Positions 33,601-48,600 of a stretch of 64,000 bases of DNA are shown here, one piece after another. The notes under the pieces were generated by a model, which was not told the DNA's origin, did no database searches, and saw only the letters and a program-made list of their open reading frames with translations. Location: positions 21,120,022 through 21,184,021 of the forward strand of contig OX578150.1 of NCBI GenBank assembly GCA_951213105.1, in the 5' to 3' direction. Within the stretch, counting starts at the first letter, position 1, and each line of letters starts with the position of its first letter. This DNA comes from Amaurobius ferox. Its lineage: Eukaryota; Arthropoda; Arachnida; Araneae; Amaurobiidae. The position numbers were made by a program, and so were the translations under genes.

Positions 33601-36600
33601 AAGGGTTTCATGGTGCTCTCCAAATGTATTTCTAATAAGCCTAAATCAGGGGTCGGCAACCTGCGGCTCGCGAGCCGCATGTGGCTCTTTTGATGAAAGT
33701 TGCGGCTCTCCAGTTCCATACGAAAAAATTAATAATTTATTATCGAAATCCTTAAAAAATAAGAAAATATATTTTTAAGTACCTAATTTCTCAATAGCTT
33801 CTATTTTCATAATCGTTAATTACAAATCGCTACGCTTAACATGACCGTAATGAGATAAATTTGAACTATTGTTTTGTTCCTAGAGATGAGACTCCGTGAC
33901 CATGTTTATCTTTCAGCCAATTACATTTCATTTCCGTCTCACCCAAGCAGCCACCGTCTAGAGTCTAGACAACACGTCTAGGCTCTAGACGTGTTGTCAG
34001 TCAGTCATCCTCGGATATCGCGGTCGACGTTACGTTGCATGTGTGTTAATTTAATCGCTTGCGGTTTCTGCGTGTCTATTCTCTTGTTGTTTCAAGAAAA
34101 ATACGATTCAGAAGCGAATTATCTTCTCTGTATGTACGCGTATAATATAATAAAATCAGTAACAGAATTGAATTACATATCTGAAGATCGTGTTAACGAA
34201 GTAATAATGGTAAATAAATTGTTTGCCGTTTTAAATAGCTAAGTAAAATTTTAAAAAGTCATTTTTTCAGCTCCGCGCCAGCATGGCATCTGGTAAAGAA
34301 AAAAGAAGAACTGAAGAAGAAAACCGAGAATTCAATCAGGATTGGACGGAGTCGTTTGCATTCATAACACAGATGGCCTTCCGACTTGTTTCATTTGCCA
34401 CGAAAAACTCGCACACAATAAGAAGTCAAATTTGGAGAGACACTTCACTACAAAACATACCCAGTTTGCTGGTAAATATCCAACCGGTGACGCAAAAAAA
34501 AAACCTGTTGATGAGCTCCAAAAAAAAAAAAAAAAACAGTCAAGTTCCATGCTAAGTAACTGGACGCAATCTTCCAATAATGTAAATCTGGCAAGCTTTG
34601 CAGTATCATTAGAAATTGCAAACAGAGGAAAACCATTCACAGATGGTGAGTACGTCAAAGATTGTTTTATACGTGCATCTGGAGAACTGTTTCGTGAGTT
34701 TAAAAACAAAGCAGAAATCATGAAAAAAATCAAAGATTTGCCATTATCTGCAAAAACAATACAAGATAGAACTGCTAAAATGTCTTCAAATGTAACACAT
34801 ATGCAAGTGGAAGACATTCAACTGGCTTCTGCCTTATCACTTGCTATAGATGAGTCTTGCGACATAAAAGACACGGCACAAGTTTCCCTTTTCGTCAGGT
34901 ATATGTCGTCCCAAGGTCCAAAAGAAGAACTGCTAGGATTGCTACCGCTCTCAGGGCAAACTCGTGGAAAAGATATAGCAAATGCTGTGCAAAAATGCCT
35001 GGAAGACAATGGAATCGATATAAATAAAATCGTTTCTATAGCAACTGATGGAGCCAGAAATAAGAAGTATGACAGGAATACATAGAGGGGTAACATCAAT
35101 TCCTCAGAAAAAAATAAACCACTAAATTCTAACGTTTCACTGCATAATTCATCAAGAAGCGCTTTGTGCCCAAACATTTCCGGCCGAAATAGTTGAGGTC
35201 ATGAACTTGGTAATTAAGATTATTAACAGCATCTTGGCAAAAGCACTCTACCATCGCCAGTTTAAAGATTTCCTTGCAGAAATAGATAGCCAGTTTTCTG
35301 ACCTACTTCTGCACAATAAAGTGCGATGGCTTTCCAGAGGTAACGTATTGCAACGTTTTGCTTTGTGCTTGAGTGAAATAAAAACATTCCTCAATGAAAA
35401 AAGCATTGACCATCCTGAATTGGAAGAAGACAAATGCCTGAAAAAATTCAACTTCATGGTAGATACCACAATGAAACTAAATGAACTAAATCTAAAACTG
35501 CAAGGAAAGGGCAACCCAGCCTACGCCTTGCTTGAAGAAGTAGTTTGTTTCGAAAAAAAAATACTTTTTGTTGAAGACATGGGAAGCGGTAAATTACTTC
35601 ATTTTAAAAATCTGAAGCAATATCGCAATGAGACCAATGTAACTATTGACACGAATTACTTCAGCCTAGCTTTAAAAAACATGATGGATGGATTCGCTGA
35701 GAGATTCGAGCAATTTAAAACAAACAAAAGTACTCTCGCGTTCATAGTAAATCCTCTCAACACAAATGCAAATGAGATCAACTTTGAGCCATTTGGAATT
35801 GATGCTGGATCGCTCCAAACGCAATTGCTAGATTTGAAAAGGAAGGACTTGCGGAGTGGTAAGTTCACAGAACTCAAGAACCAGTTGGAAGAGTCGGGGG
35901 TCCAGAAATGCATGCACATCGCGCAGCACAAGTGGACAGCTGTAAAAGAAATTCCGCGAGTTGAGGCCCTCATATTCGGCACATGGAATAGTCTTCCAGA
36001 ATGCTACAGTGAGGTGAAGAAGTTGCCATATGGAGTGCTGACGATCTTCGGGTCGACATATTCGTGCGAGCAAGCGTTCTCTGGCATGAATATAATAAAA
36101 AGTAAAGTTAGAAGTCAACTAACAAATAAAAATCTAGAGTCGTGCTTGAAACTTAAAATAACAAGTTAGAAGCCAGATTTAATAAAACTTTCAAAAGGCA
36201 TGCAAAGCCAATGTTCCCATTGATGTAACTATCTATATTTGTGTTTTTATATGAATAAATATTATTCCGTATTTAAAGCCGTTTATTTTAAATCAAAAAT
36301 CAAATATATATAAGCAAATACTATAATATTGAAACGAACATTTTTAGTGGCTCTTTAAAAACTGGGAAATTTTGTAAATTGTAACTTTTGGCTCTTCCGT
36401 TTCAATAGGTTGCCGACCCCTGGCCTAAATCAATCCAAGTGCCCAAATAATAAATAGTAATGTTAAAATAACATTCTAAAAATGTACCTTTTTTATTTAT
36501 ATGTTTCAATAATTTCTCTGTATATATAACAAAATAAATATAGAAATAGTGGATATTTACAGATTGCAAAAATGAAATATATTTTAAAATATACCAATGA

Positions 36601-39559
36601 TCATGTCTAAATGCAAATTTTCACAATATTGCTATCTTCTCTTTAGCAAATTATTATTTAATAAATGAAACACATTCATTAATATATTAAATGATTTTTT
36701 TTGCTAAATAGGTGGGGATAGGGTCAGCCCAAAATACACATGATTTCATTTAAAAAATTAAAAAAAAATTCCATCAAAAGCTTATTATGAAACTTTTATA
36801 TAGACTTATTTACACATTTTCTCTAGCATGAAAAATTTTTTTTCTAGAAAAAATTAGAATTGATTTGTGAGGTTAAGTATTTGAAGTAGCCAATCAAAAG
36901 ATCTTAAATCATGTTGTATAGTTGCTATAACTTTTTTTTTTTCAATTCCAGAATTTATTTCGGGAATATGTTAAAAAACACTCATTTGTGTTTGGTAACA
37001 AAATATTAATAGACTGACAACTGAATAAGGTGATTTTTTTACGGTTTGTGTTCTCTGAGAAATTAGCAATAATTGAGCTGCACACCACGATCGAAGGAAT
37101 GTCCCAAAAACTATTATGTTTTAGTGATATGAAAAGCCAGACTTTTTTTTTTTTTTTTTTACCAAAAACCGGATTCTCGGAAGAAAGCTAAAAAAATGAA
37201 TGAATTCAGAAAATTGGAACAATTTGCAGCTTATCCCTCCCTTACACTAAAGAATAATGAAATCTTGTTTCCATCTATCTTTAAAAAAGCAGTGTCATGA
37301 CTAGGTAGTAGATACAGTGAATTTGAATGGAATGATGGCGCGCAGCGGCCCTAGACAAAGCCACTTAAGAAATTTTCGGGAAAAGTGAAACTTCATATAA
37401 AAAGAACGTATAAAGTAGATATGTGAAACATTTTTGTATGGACTGCTTAGAATATGAAATTACTGCTGCAAGGATATCACTTCATGAAACATTCACTGTA
37501 AAGTATTTTTAAGACAGATTTTTGCTCCGAAGTAAATTTAGCAAATTTGAAGTCATGATAAATAAATGATCAGAAGTTGGTCTTATTGGTTAAACCATGC
37601 TTTTTATTAGAAATTTTATGGTATGACATCATGCATTGTATGGCATTGTGATGTCATATATCCATACAAAAGTGTGCACATGTTAGCACAAGAATTTTGA
37701 AAACAAACTTGCAATGAAAGACTATTGGAAATTATTCTGCAATTTGATGTAATGCCATTTAAATCAAACCCTACTCCTGTTGTATAATGCAGAATCTGTA
37801 GTTTTTACAATCACTTTTCTAATATTATTGCTGATTATTAGAGGTTGATGCTGTAACACTTTGCCTTTAGCTTTGCACGTTGTGCTCTTGGTCACTTTAT
37901 GACACTTGACGATAAATCAATTGCAGCTTAAACTGCAGTTACAATGAAAAATGCTTCTTGGTTGCTATGCATCTCGCAGCAACTCTTAGTAGTCACATTA
38001 AATAAAAGGGGAACGATAAAAGACCTACCTTTATTTCTTCAGTGTCTCATATTTACAGCTACATATTATTATATGCTACTGGGTCATCGCTATCATCCTC
38101 AACTTTTTTCATGTATGGAGAGTAAATTCTCAAAATAAATCAATGTGCATTTTTTTTTTCTGAAAGCCCATTCAAATTTATCTAATCATATTTCATTTCT
38201 AGCCTTATATACAATTCATCAGTAATTTACAATAGGATATTCATTCATACTTGCATGTCACATTTATTCAGCAATTTGGCATATGCTTCTTTTCATATCT
38301 TGTTAACTTAGTAAAATAAAAAAACTCACTTGTTCTTTCTTCAAAACATTTAAACCATACATTAAAATAACCATTTTAGTCATTTAACACACAATTATAA
38401 TGAAGAAATCGTACAATGAATAACTCACCAAAACTTTTAAAAGTTAATGTTACATTTCATAGGTTTCACAGTAATGGCTACTGACAAAAAAATATGTATA
38501 TCATGAACACCTAGTTTCTAAATTTTGCACATCAGAATGAGCAGCTTTATTCTGTAATGGTTCATGTATGGTCGAACATTATCAAACAACTATAATCAAC
38601 CATAATCATACAACTGTAATCAATAATTTAAAGTCAAAATCAGAGAGTACAACAACACACATCACACATGCTTCCTATTTCCACCGTAAGTTTATTAGAA
38701 GAAATTAAATATTCCAAAATAAAATTATTATATAAATTTAGTTCAAAGTCTATTTTTACTGACTTAAACATTACCCTAAATTGCTACTGACTCTTCACAG
38801 CCCTGAAGTAGCCGATATATCTTATATTTAGTTATAGTTATATAGTTTATTCAGGTATGAAATGAAGCTGATAAATATTATTATAGCTTACATTATGATC
38901 CTAAAATTTAATCCCAGGCTAGTAAACAATTTTCACTGGCCAATTTTAATTCATTGCTAGCTAGCTACTCAAGCTCAGGGTCATTAATTAAAAAATTTTA
39001 TGATCAAATACTTGTCAAGTTCCTTAAAGTTTTGAAAGATTATTATATTTTATTTTCAGAAAAATAGAAGTGGAAAAAAGGAATCTCTCTATTCTTCAAG
39101 CTCTATTTTAATGCTATATATACATTTGTAGGAGCTAGAAACCGTAAAATTCGACTCGTACTTTATTTTTAAATATATTTGAAAAATTACAATTTAAATA
39201 ACACTGTCGTCTTAACGTTAGTAAACGAAATATAATTTGCTACCTTCCGCCGTAAGACAACAACCATCCGGTTAATTTGATGGTAGCCCACTGGCAGGAA
39301 GCTCAATACGCAACCGCACTTGCAGGTAGTCTAACCACTTCGGTAGATCTGTCGAAAACTCGAGTTGTGATTTTCGGCATAATTCGAATACTTTTCCTAT
39401 ACAATATGTTGCCATATATTGCAGGGAAGTAAAAAGTTGTTCATCAAACATTTTAATGAAATGAAGGGTTATTTTACAACAGTATCACAGAAAACGGTAT
39501 TTGCAGGGCCGGTTCAAGGATATTTTCCTGTATGGGCAAAATTGTTTGGGGCTGCCCTT

Positions 39560-39611
<52 letters not shown>

Positions 39612-42600
39612 GAAAATCCAATGATAGAATAGAGTTATATATAAATTGAGCTACAGCCACGAAACTGAGCATGCTGAGCATACTTCGTTTTAAGAGTTAT
39701 GCAAATGATCAAACTGTCAATGATGTTATAGGGCTCATGCAACGCGCATGAGAAAGACATATCGTGCAGCATTTAAAACAACCGAGCTTCTTACGGACAA
39801 TTGGAACTGGATTTTCTGCTTTAATACTGAAAATTGTGTACAAAGATGCCTTTGAGACGTACTCGACAGCACTACGAACAATTGTCTGATTTTGAGAGAA
39901 GTTGCATCATTGACCCAAGGAAAACTGCTTGGTCCAACAGACGTATCAGTCGCCATCTTGGTCTGAGCGATTTGGTAGTTGCTCTGCGATGAAAACAATG
40001 GATCAGAGAAGACCTATGTAACCGCAGTAGAGTCTCAGAACGCCCCAGCCAGTCAACTGCTCGAGAAGATCGTGCAGTCAGGAGAGGAGTCATGTCTACT
40101 CCAATGGCGTCGCTATTAGCCAATCGAAAGCATTTGGCATCCCCATGCATCCTGTCTCAATATATATAATTTGAAGACGACTGGGTGAAGGTGGGATTAA
40201 GTGTCGGCGTCCATTAATGCGTCTACCACTTACCCCTCAACATAGGCAGAGCCGCCTGGATTGGTATTTAACTCTGTTGGCCCAGACATTGTCCGATTAG
40301 AGGCATGTTTAGAGATGAATCCCGGGAGAGGAAAAACTTTGAAATTTAAAAAAAAAATGTTTTTCCATGTTTCAGACTTTCACTCGAAATATCACCGAAA
40401 GTATAAAAGATCGATATAATTAGTAAGCGACAAAAATATGTATGAGGAAATTTAGTTTCTACATTTATATGTATATTTAAAAAACCTTTTATAGTTTCCA
40501 AGTAATCGTCTTTTGAAAGTTTGAAAGAAGTTTGAAAATTTGATGTTTTTCAAGTTTGTAATGCTTATATCTTAAAAAGTAGAAGTGATAGCTATAAACA
40601 ATAAGCATGAATGTATTGCTCTTTAAAACTCCTACAATTGTTATATAATTGGATTTTAGGTCACTTTCCTGGTGTTTGAAGTTTGAAGTATAGTGGTTAT
40701 AATTTCGATATTTTAACATATCGAAATTATAACCACTATACTTCAAAATTCAAGTTTTCCAATGGGTGGAGAAGCTGTAATATTTGAAAAGCCACGATTG
40801 TTGCAACTCATTTTGGTTACTTACTCTTTTGAGAAATATTGGTACACAACCATGAGATATTTTGTCTTGTTTTAAAAATAATTAGGAAGTTAGATGAACA
40901 TGGGGATTCTAAAGATGTTTAATGATTGGCGAGGTTTGAACAGAATAGGTGGAAATATACGTACTCAAGTACGTATTTATGTGCCAGAAGTTTATAGATT
41001 AGCTAGAATATAAAATCTCGTCAGTAAGTTTAATTTTTATACCGCAAATCAAGTTAATAAAATAATCGAATATAGTAAAAGTAAAGTGGAGTCCATGGTC
41101 GGAGTTTTCAGATGAAATCTGGGCGAAAACTAAAAGAGCTAGCTATCTATAAATAGTTAGCTAGTGATTTATATTGCTTTGCAAGCCTGTAAACGAAACA
41201 AATAAATCTGAAGAAATCGAATAAACTTATTGAACTTTACTGGAGTTTTATCTTACCAGTATATTATTCACGTAAATCAATTTCAGCTCCATTGGATTTG
41301 AGCCACCACCCATTATATTTTTCTGAATTTATCAGGAGTCAGAAGTAACTTACTGCACTGCATGTAGTGCCATGGAAGTTGTCCTCACCATTATTTTTTC
41401 TAATAGAATTTGAATTTGTAATTACATAAATCTTATGAATTATTTGTACATTTTACAGTGAAACATTATAAACAAATCAAACAAATGATCTCATGAACAA
41501 ATTAGGAAAGGGGAGAGATAAAGGAAAAGCATTTCAATCCCTAAAAAGCAAATATATAATATAACAGGACAATTCAGAATTTTACAGGTTATTATCAGCA
41601 ATTTATGTAAATGGCTAATATTTAAATATTAGATTAAAAACACAAAAACATTTTAATTCATTGCGTTTCTGATTTTTGCAGATAAAAACCTGAAATCCTA
41701 TTTCGAAGCTGTTTCTTATTGTCCATTGTAGCCCCTCTAAAATCTGATTCAAATCCTGTAGGGACATAGATACAGAATAATGGAATACTAGCCAAATTAC
41801 AAGAAAGTTTTACGCCTTGACGAATTTAAGTTGTTTTTATCAATAGAACAAATTACTCAGTGTTGACTCGGACGTAAATAAACCCCCGCTACTTAAATAA
41901 TACATTTGCAGATAACACTACTCAATTTTCTTTAAATCTTAAACCGACGACAAATTACCAGTACGCTATCCGCAAAGTAAAAAGAAAATACAGGCACTTC
42001 GTAATGCAAAAAATAAATGAATGAAAGATTAATAACCTGTAGGAGATGAACGTGGCATTAGATCGTTACGGTAGTTGTTAATCATATCGATGACTGGAGG
42101 TTCTGTAACTGTTAAATCACGAATATAGCTGCTAGATCATATCGGTAGCTAGAGATTAACTGATTTTAGAATTTAAAAATTTCTTAAAAAATCTAATTTA
42201 AATTTTTAAAAAGGCCTTCGAGATGCATTAGTTCAGGTATAGATGCGACTGTGTCGAAAGCCCAGGCCAACCGACTCGTCCGAGGACTTAGAGCAGCAAG
42301 ATGGATGGCCGGAGATGCGACTGTGTGAAAAAATTCAGTGCGGTAGATATCGCGCGGTACTGTGGACAGACAAACAGACAGATTCTTCTTTATATTATAG
42401 ATTCACTGGAGGTGAAGACGATAGAAATGTAATGTTTAAAATGTCCCTGAGTTTGTGACAAGTGAATGAAAATAAATAAAAAAAAATATTAGAAGATACA
42501 AAACCTAATCCAAAGTCACAAAAAATACTTAGAATAGAAATGGGGATAACAATTAGGAAGGAAAGGGGGAGGGGTGTAAAAATAAAAAAAATTATATTTT

Positions 42601-45600
42601 TCTGCCAAAAGATAAAATGCATCACAAAACTAATAGGGGGGCGGGGGGGGGGGGGGGGGGGGGGGATCATATTTGCAATTATTGAGGACAAGGCGGTAAA
42701 AAACTCAATATTTTTTTAGTAATTTTGAAAAGATAATAAACGAAAACATATGGAAAGAATTTAGAGATACATTGGCCCAACAGAAACACAGGGAAATACC
42801 CAAATGCTTCCAAATTAATTCAAAAACGGGGGGAGGGGGGGTAGAGATTAAAAAATGTGAATTTCGAGTGGGATAATAAAGAATTTCCATTCGTTGGAAA
42901 AGAGGAGGGTCAATATTTCATTTTATTCTGGGTTTTGAAAAAAAAAATGGACAAAGCAATACCGCATATCATACAATAAACTTTATATAAGAATAATAAC
43001 TTGAATGTTTTAAGTTGACTAGAACATGGGGATAGGGGTAATGAATTGTTTGAGTAGAAATAAAAAAAATCACAATATCATAATGTATATTACAAATTTT
43101 AAGATTGTTTACTTAACATTTTACCTAAAAGTGTATTACACTATAATTATCACTTAAAGTGTAATTATGCAAAATTAAAATAATATTTACAGATTATTGA
43201 ACGTATATCTAGACAAAAATTTGTATGCATGCATGAGCCAAAGAATCTGTCAAATTCGCAGACTGGGTCTATAGAATAAATTTATTAATTTATAAAACAG
43301 CTCTAACAATTTAGAAACAACTCTTCCACTTTTATGCAAATATTCATAAAGGAATATTTTGCTTCGCAAAAACCTTTTATACCATTTTTTTTCTTTCATT
43401 TTGCAATGAAACTAAAAAAATTATTACAAAATTAAGATCATTTTACACCATTGCTTAATTATTTGCGATTGCGTCTGAAGATTTTTCATAGAACAGCCAT
43501 AGGGCCTATGGATATTATTTTGGATAAAAACGTGAAAAAATTCTTTTATCAGTATTATTCTGGGGCTAATGCCATAGACTAAATTCAGCATCAAATTTAT
43601 TTTATTTGTTAAAACACATTAAAAATCAACAAAAGACATAGAAATTTTACGAAAATATTTTAAATAATTGAAAAAAAATGTTACCCGAATACTTAAAAGA
43701 AGCCATATTTCACGAAGATGAATTTGTGAATCTTGCACAGCAGCATCATAACACAACACTCTGAATACCAAGAAGTAGCTTTTTACTTCTAGTCACTGTG
43801 TTATCTGCAACTGCAATGGCCTCCTGCTAGGCTCAATGCCCAAATGAGCTAAAATGGTAGATGACCAAAATAATGACCATTAGTACTAATCTTCTCCCTC
43901 CCGTCCTTTTAGAAGTGCGATCATAGAGACCGCATCCATGTGTTTACAATTTGAATTTGGAAGCAGGAACAAATTCTGAGAATCACCCCTTTGATTTTTT
44001 CCAGTATTTGGGGGAACAAGGTCGTCAGCCTCAGGGAATACAGGCTGCGCCCAGCTGCAAGTTGTATAAAATCTAGTAATCTCCCAAGTGTTTGAGCTTA
44101 GTACTTTCAAGCAGAGCTATACATTGCTTCAAAAAAGATATAATTTTGGGAGAAAAAGGATTTTTTTTATCCTTTTAATGTTTTAATACTATCTAAAAGA
44201 GTACATTAATTCATTTACATTAAAGTGGCACAAAATTGGTTCAATTTCAATTTTTTTTTTTTAATACGACCACAAAAGTCATTAAAAGTCTTACTACACA
44301 TAATTTCACTTCCAAATGGCGGCTGTGGACAATTGCCCACGCCTTAAACCGGGCCTGGGTATTTATGTGATCGTTATATCTCTCATTTAATTGTGAAAAT
44401 ATTTTCTGCTTATGCAATCTGTTTGCATTGTCTAAAATGTTTATAATTATGTATTGTATACAAAAACGTTGTTTTTCAAACGTATTGAATGAAATGGAGG
44501 GTCATTTTATAGTAGTATCACTGTAGAAATATCTGATCAGTTGTAGAGAAAGAACACTTGTGGTTTGAAACATGTGTAGAGTATTTTTGTAGAATTGCTG
44601 AAGATGAAATATTTTAATTTTGTATCTTAGAAAAATTAAATTTGGATTTTTTATTTTGATAGATTTAATTATATACACAATAGAGCTGATGCATTTTTAA
44701 TTCCATTTTACAATTAACAAGAATCAAGATAAAGTAAACGGGTGTTCCATCGTACATTTTCTTTTTCATAAATTTGTAATTTACTCTTTATATCATGCAA
44801 TTTATATTTGCAATATCATGCCCATATTTTCTTTGCTAAAAAGTATTCATAGATTTAATTTTCTTATGTTACCACAAATTTATTATACTGTACCAGATCT
44901 AGTATTAAATGTCATTCATCACAGTATAATGGCTAAATTTGGATTTTTTTTATATAAAAGTAAATTCAAAAGAAAAGTAGTTCTTAAAGCATGTAAATCT
45001 TATTTTCCCTTGTTTAAAGCATGCTTAAAGTTATTTTTTAATGTATTTAAATAATTATTTTTGTGATTTCTTCAAGTAGCTTATTTCATTTTAATTGTAC
45101 AGCAAGTTTTGTTTGGTGGTTGTGAACACTGATTACATTTTTTATACAACTTTCCTTTGCATGTTGGGAAATTTATTTTGATATACATTTTACATCTGAC
45201 TATGATGATTAACTTGCCCTCACAGAAAAACAGTGTTGAATAAGTTATCTGAGTCATTTAAAACTTTGTATCTAATTTTTTTTGCTAGGGAGAACCCTGA
45301 TGATCAAATTCCCCCAGTGATGCTATCACTTTTCCATTTTCTATCTATTTCTGAGCTTCTCTGCCCGATATCCCAGTGTTACCAGGTCTTTTCCAAAACT
45401 CACGTCCAGAAATGGATGACAACTAGCCCAATGTTTAGTGTTGCGCGATTTTGTGCAATGTTGCCAAAAACTACTATAATTCATAAATTTATTGAAATTC
45501 CAAGCTGAAATTTACTGGCCTTCTAAAAGTTTGTCAAAATTTGCCCCCAAAATAAATCATCGAACTTTTTTGAAAGTAGTCCAAAAATCTGCAACCAGAA

Positions 45601-48600
45601 AAATTTTCGTCATGCTTTACCGCAACTCTTTAAAAAGACTAGTCCAATTATACAGGGAAATCGAGGAACTAGCGGAGTTTTTTAAAAGGGTTTAGTTTCC
45701 TCCCAAATACAGGACTAGAAGTTGTCCTGTATTTCCTATATATTTTTTAAAATAGGAAAAACCCCGGAAGCAGAATTTTTTCTATGTTTTTCGACCAGAC
45801 TTCTTTGTTCTGCATGCAACACATGGAAAAAAAATTTGGATAATCGAGGTTCTACTGTATGTACCCTAATCTGACTGTGATGATTAACTTGCCCTCACAG
45901 AACAATACTGTTGATTATGTTAATCTGAGTCCCCTCTTTAAAATCTTATCTGAAAATGTTTTATGCTTAATTTATTCTATATTTGGGTTTTCCATTTTAA
46001 ATGAGTCTACTGCAGAGATCATCCATTTCCATGAAGAGTAAAAGTACTCCTTGACTTATTTTGAAGGGCTGTTATGCTTTCTAGGAGTAATTTTTGACAA
46101 ATAAAAAATTACCCTCAAATTTCCAATTATTGTATTTTATATAAAAGCTATTTCAGGATTGCCACTCAATAGAAATTTTTTTACTTTTCTATGTCATAAA
46201 AAAATGTTTAAGAATTGCTCTCTATTTATCAAGCATGAGATTCTTCCACAGATTCGTGAATTTTTGTTTTTGTATTGTCTAAATTGTAGTTTTGAATGAC
46301 CCCTACTTTCGCTAAGTAATTAAGAGAGGGTATCAGCACTTATGATCCAAACGGGTGGTCGATGTTCAAATTCAATTAGCGTATGAAATGAAGGTATAGA
46401 CATGAAGTGATTAACAGTTGACGAGTTGTCTGTTAAGTCGTAGCCTATTAGAGAAGGTTTTTGACACTTTCTTAGTGAAACCACAAAATCAAAGTGAGAG
46501 TTTATAGTGAGATGTTACTCCCGGATTTCTAGCATTGCAAAACATACAAAGACTCCATCTATTCTTTAGGATATCTACGGTTGATAACACCTTTTCCCTG
46601 CTTCTGCAGTATTGTGCTGTTATGCTGTTCTTGTATCAGTTGCCGATCATTCTATGACAAGTTAAGGATGCACTTCTAGTGTGTTTTGAGATGTAGAAAG
46701 CTGCATTGCTTAGTCTAACTGAGGGTTTGTTTCACAAACTAACTGAAAATCAGTATGTACTCTAATCTGACTATGATGATTAACTTGCCCTCACAGAACA
46801 ATACTGTTGATTATATTAATCTGAGTCCCCTCTAAAAACTTATCTGAGAATGTTTTATGCTTAATTTATTCTACATTTGGGTTTTTCATTTTAAATGAGT
46901 CTACTGCAGAGATCGTCCTAGAATTTTTCCATGAAGAGTAAAAATACTCCTTGACTTATTTTGAAGGACTATTATGCTTTCTAGGAGTAATTTTTGGCAA
47001 ATGAAAAATTACCCCCAGATTTCCAGGTAGTTATTGTATTTTATATAAAAGCTATTTCAGGGTTGCCACTCAATAGAACATTTTATGCTTTTCTATGTCA
47101 TAAAAAGAGGTTTAAGAATTTCTCTTTGTATTTATTAAGCATGAGATTCTTCCACAGATTCGTGATTTTCTGTTTTTGTGTTGTCTAAATTGCAGGTTCG
47201 GATGACCCCTACTTTCGCTATGTAATTAAGAGAGGATATCAGCACTTATGATCCGAATGGGTGGTCAATGTTCAAATTCAATTAGCATAAGAAAAGGTGT
47301 GGGCATAAAGTGATTAACAGTTGACGAGTTGGCTGTCAAATCAAAGTAGCCAATCAGAGAAGGTTTTCGACACTTTCTCAGTGAAATCACGAAATCAAAG
47401 TAAGAGTTTAGAGTGAGATGTTACACCCGGATTTCTAGCACTGGAAAACATACAAAGACTCCATCTATTCTTTAGGATATCTACTGTTGACAGCACCCTT
47501 TCCCTGCTACTGCCACATTATGCTGTTCTTGTATAAGCTGTCAATCATTCTATGACGAGTGGAAGATGCACTTCTAGTGTGTTTTAAGATGTAGGAATCT
47601 GCATTGCTTAGTCTAACGAGGGTTTGTTTCACAAACTAACTGAAAGTCAGTATGTACCCTAATCTGACTGTGATGATTAACTTGCCCTCACAGAACAACA
47701 CTGTTGATTATGTTAATCTGAGTCCCCTCTCTAAAAGCTTATCGGAAAATGTTTTATGCTCAATTTATTCAACATTTGGGTTTTTCATTTTAAATGAGTA
47801 CTGCAGAGATCGTCGTCCTAGAATTTTTCCATGAAGAGTAAAAATACTGTTTGACTTATTTTGAAGGACTATTGTGTTTTCTAGGAGTAATTTTTGACAA
47901 ATGAAAAATTACCCTCAGATTTCCAGATAATTATTGTATTTTATATAAAAGCTATTTCAGGATTGCCACTCAATAGAACATATTTTACTTTTCTATGTCA
48001 TAAAAAAATGCTTAAGAATTGCTCTCTATTTATCAAGCATGAGATTCTTCCACAGATTCGTGAATTTCTGTTTTTGTGTTGTCTAAATTGTAGGTTCGAA
48101 TGACCCCTACTTTTGCTAAGTAATTAAGAGAGGATATCAGCACTTATGATCCAAATGGGTGGTTGTTGTTCAAATTCAATTAGTGTATGAACAGAAGGTG
48201 CGGACATAAAGTGATTAACAGTTGATGAGTTGGCTGTCAAGTCAAAGTAGCCAATCGGAGAAGGTTTTTAACACTTTCTCATTGAAACCACGAAATCAAA
48301 GTAAGAGTTTAGAGTGAGATGTTACTCCCGGATTTCTAGCATTGGAAAACATATTAAGACTCCCATCTGTTCTTTAGGATATCTATGGTTGACAACACCC
48401 TTTCCCTGCGTCTGCAACATTATGCTGTTATGCTGTTCTTGTTTCAGTTGCCGATCATTGTATGATGAGTGAAGGATGCACTTCTAGTGTGTTTTGAGAT
48501 GTAGAAAGCGGCATTGCTTAGTCTAACTGAGGGTTTGTTTTACAAACTAACTGAAAATCAGTATGTACCCTAATCTGACTGTGATGATTAACTTGCCCTC

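Larger units (their letters stand above)
39504..44357. mobile_element. 4.9-kb inverted-repeat element (hAT-like) in RpL36 intron 2
   Basis: The left end is CAGGGCCGGTTCAAGG and the right end read inward is CAGGCCCGGTTTAAGG. Weaker similarity continues (GGGCAA.ATTGT). Flanks are GGTATTTG (39496-39503) and GGTATTTA (44358-44365), an 8-bp target duplication with one mismatch. It holds a Tc1-like fragment, a perfect palindrome and a poly-G run but no transposase of its own that I can see. The target lies in a dispersed repeat seen also at 32173. Confidence 0.55.

Noticed and set aside
43886..44110. 74-codon - strand frame in the 39504-44357 element
   Set aside because: No recognised motif and no neighbouring coding evidence; kept out as probably chance.
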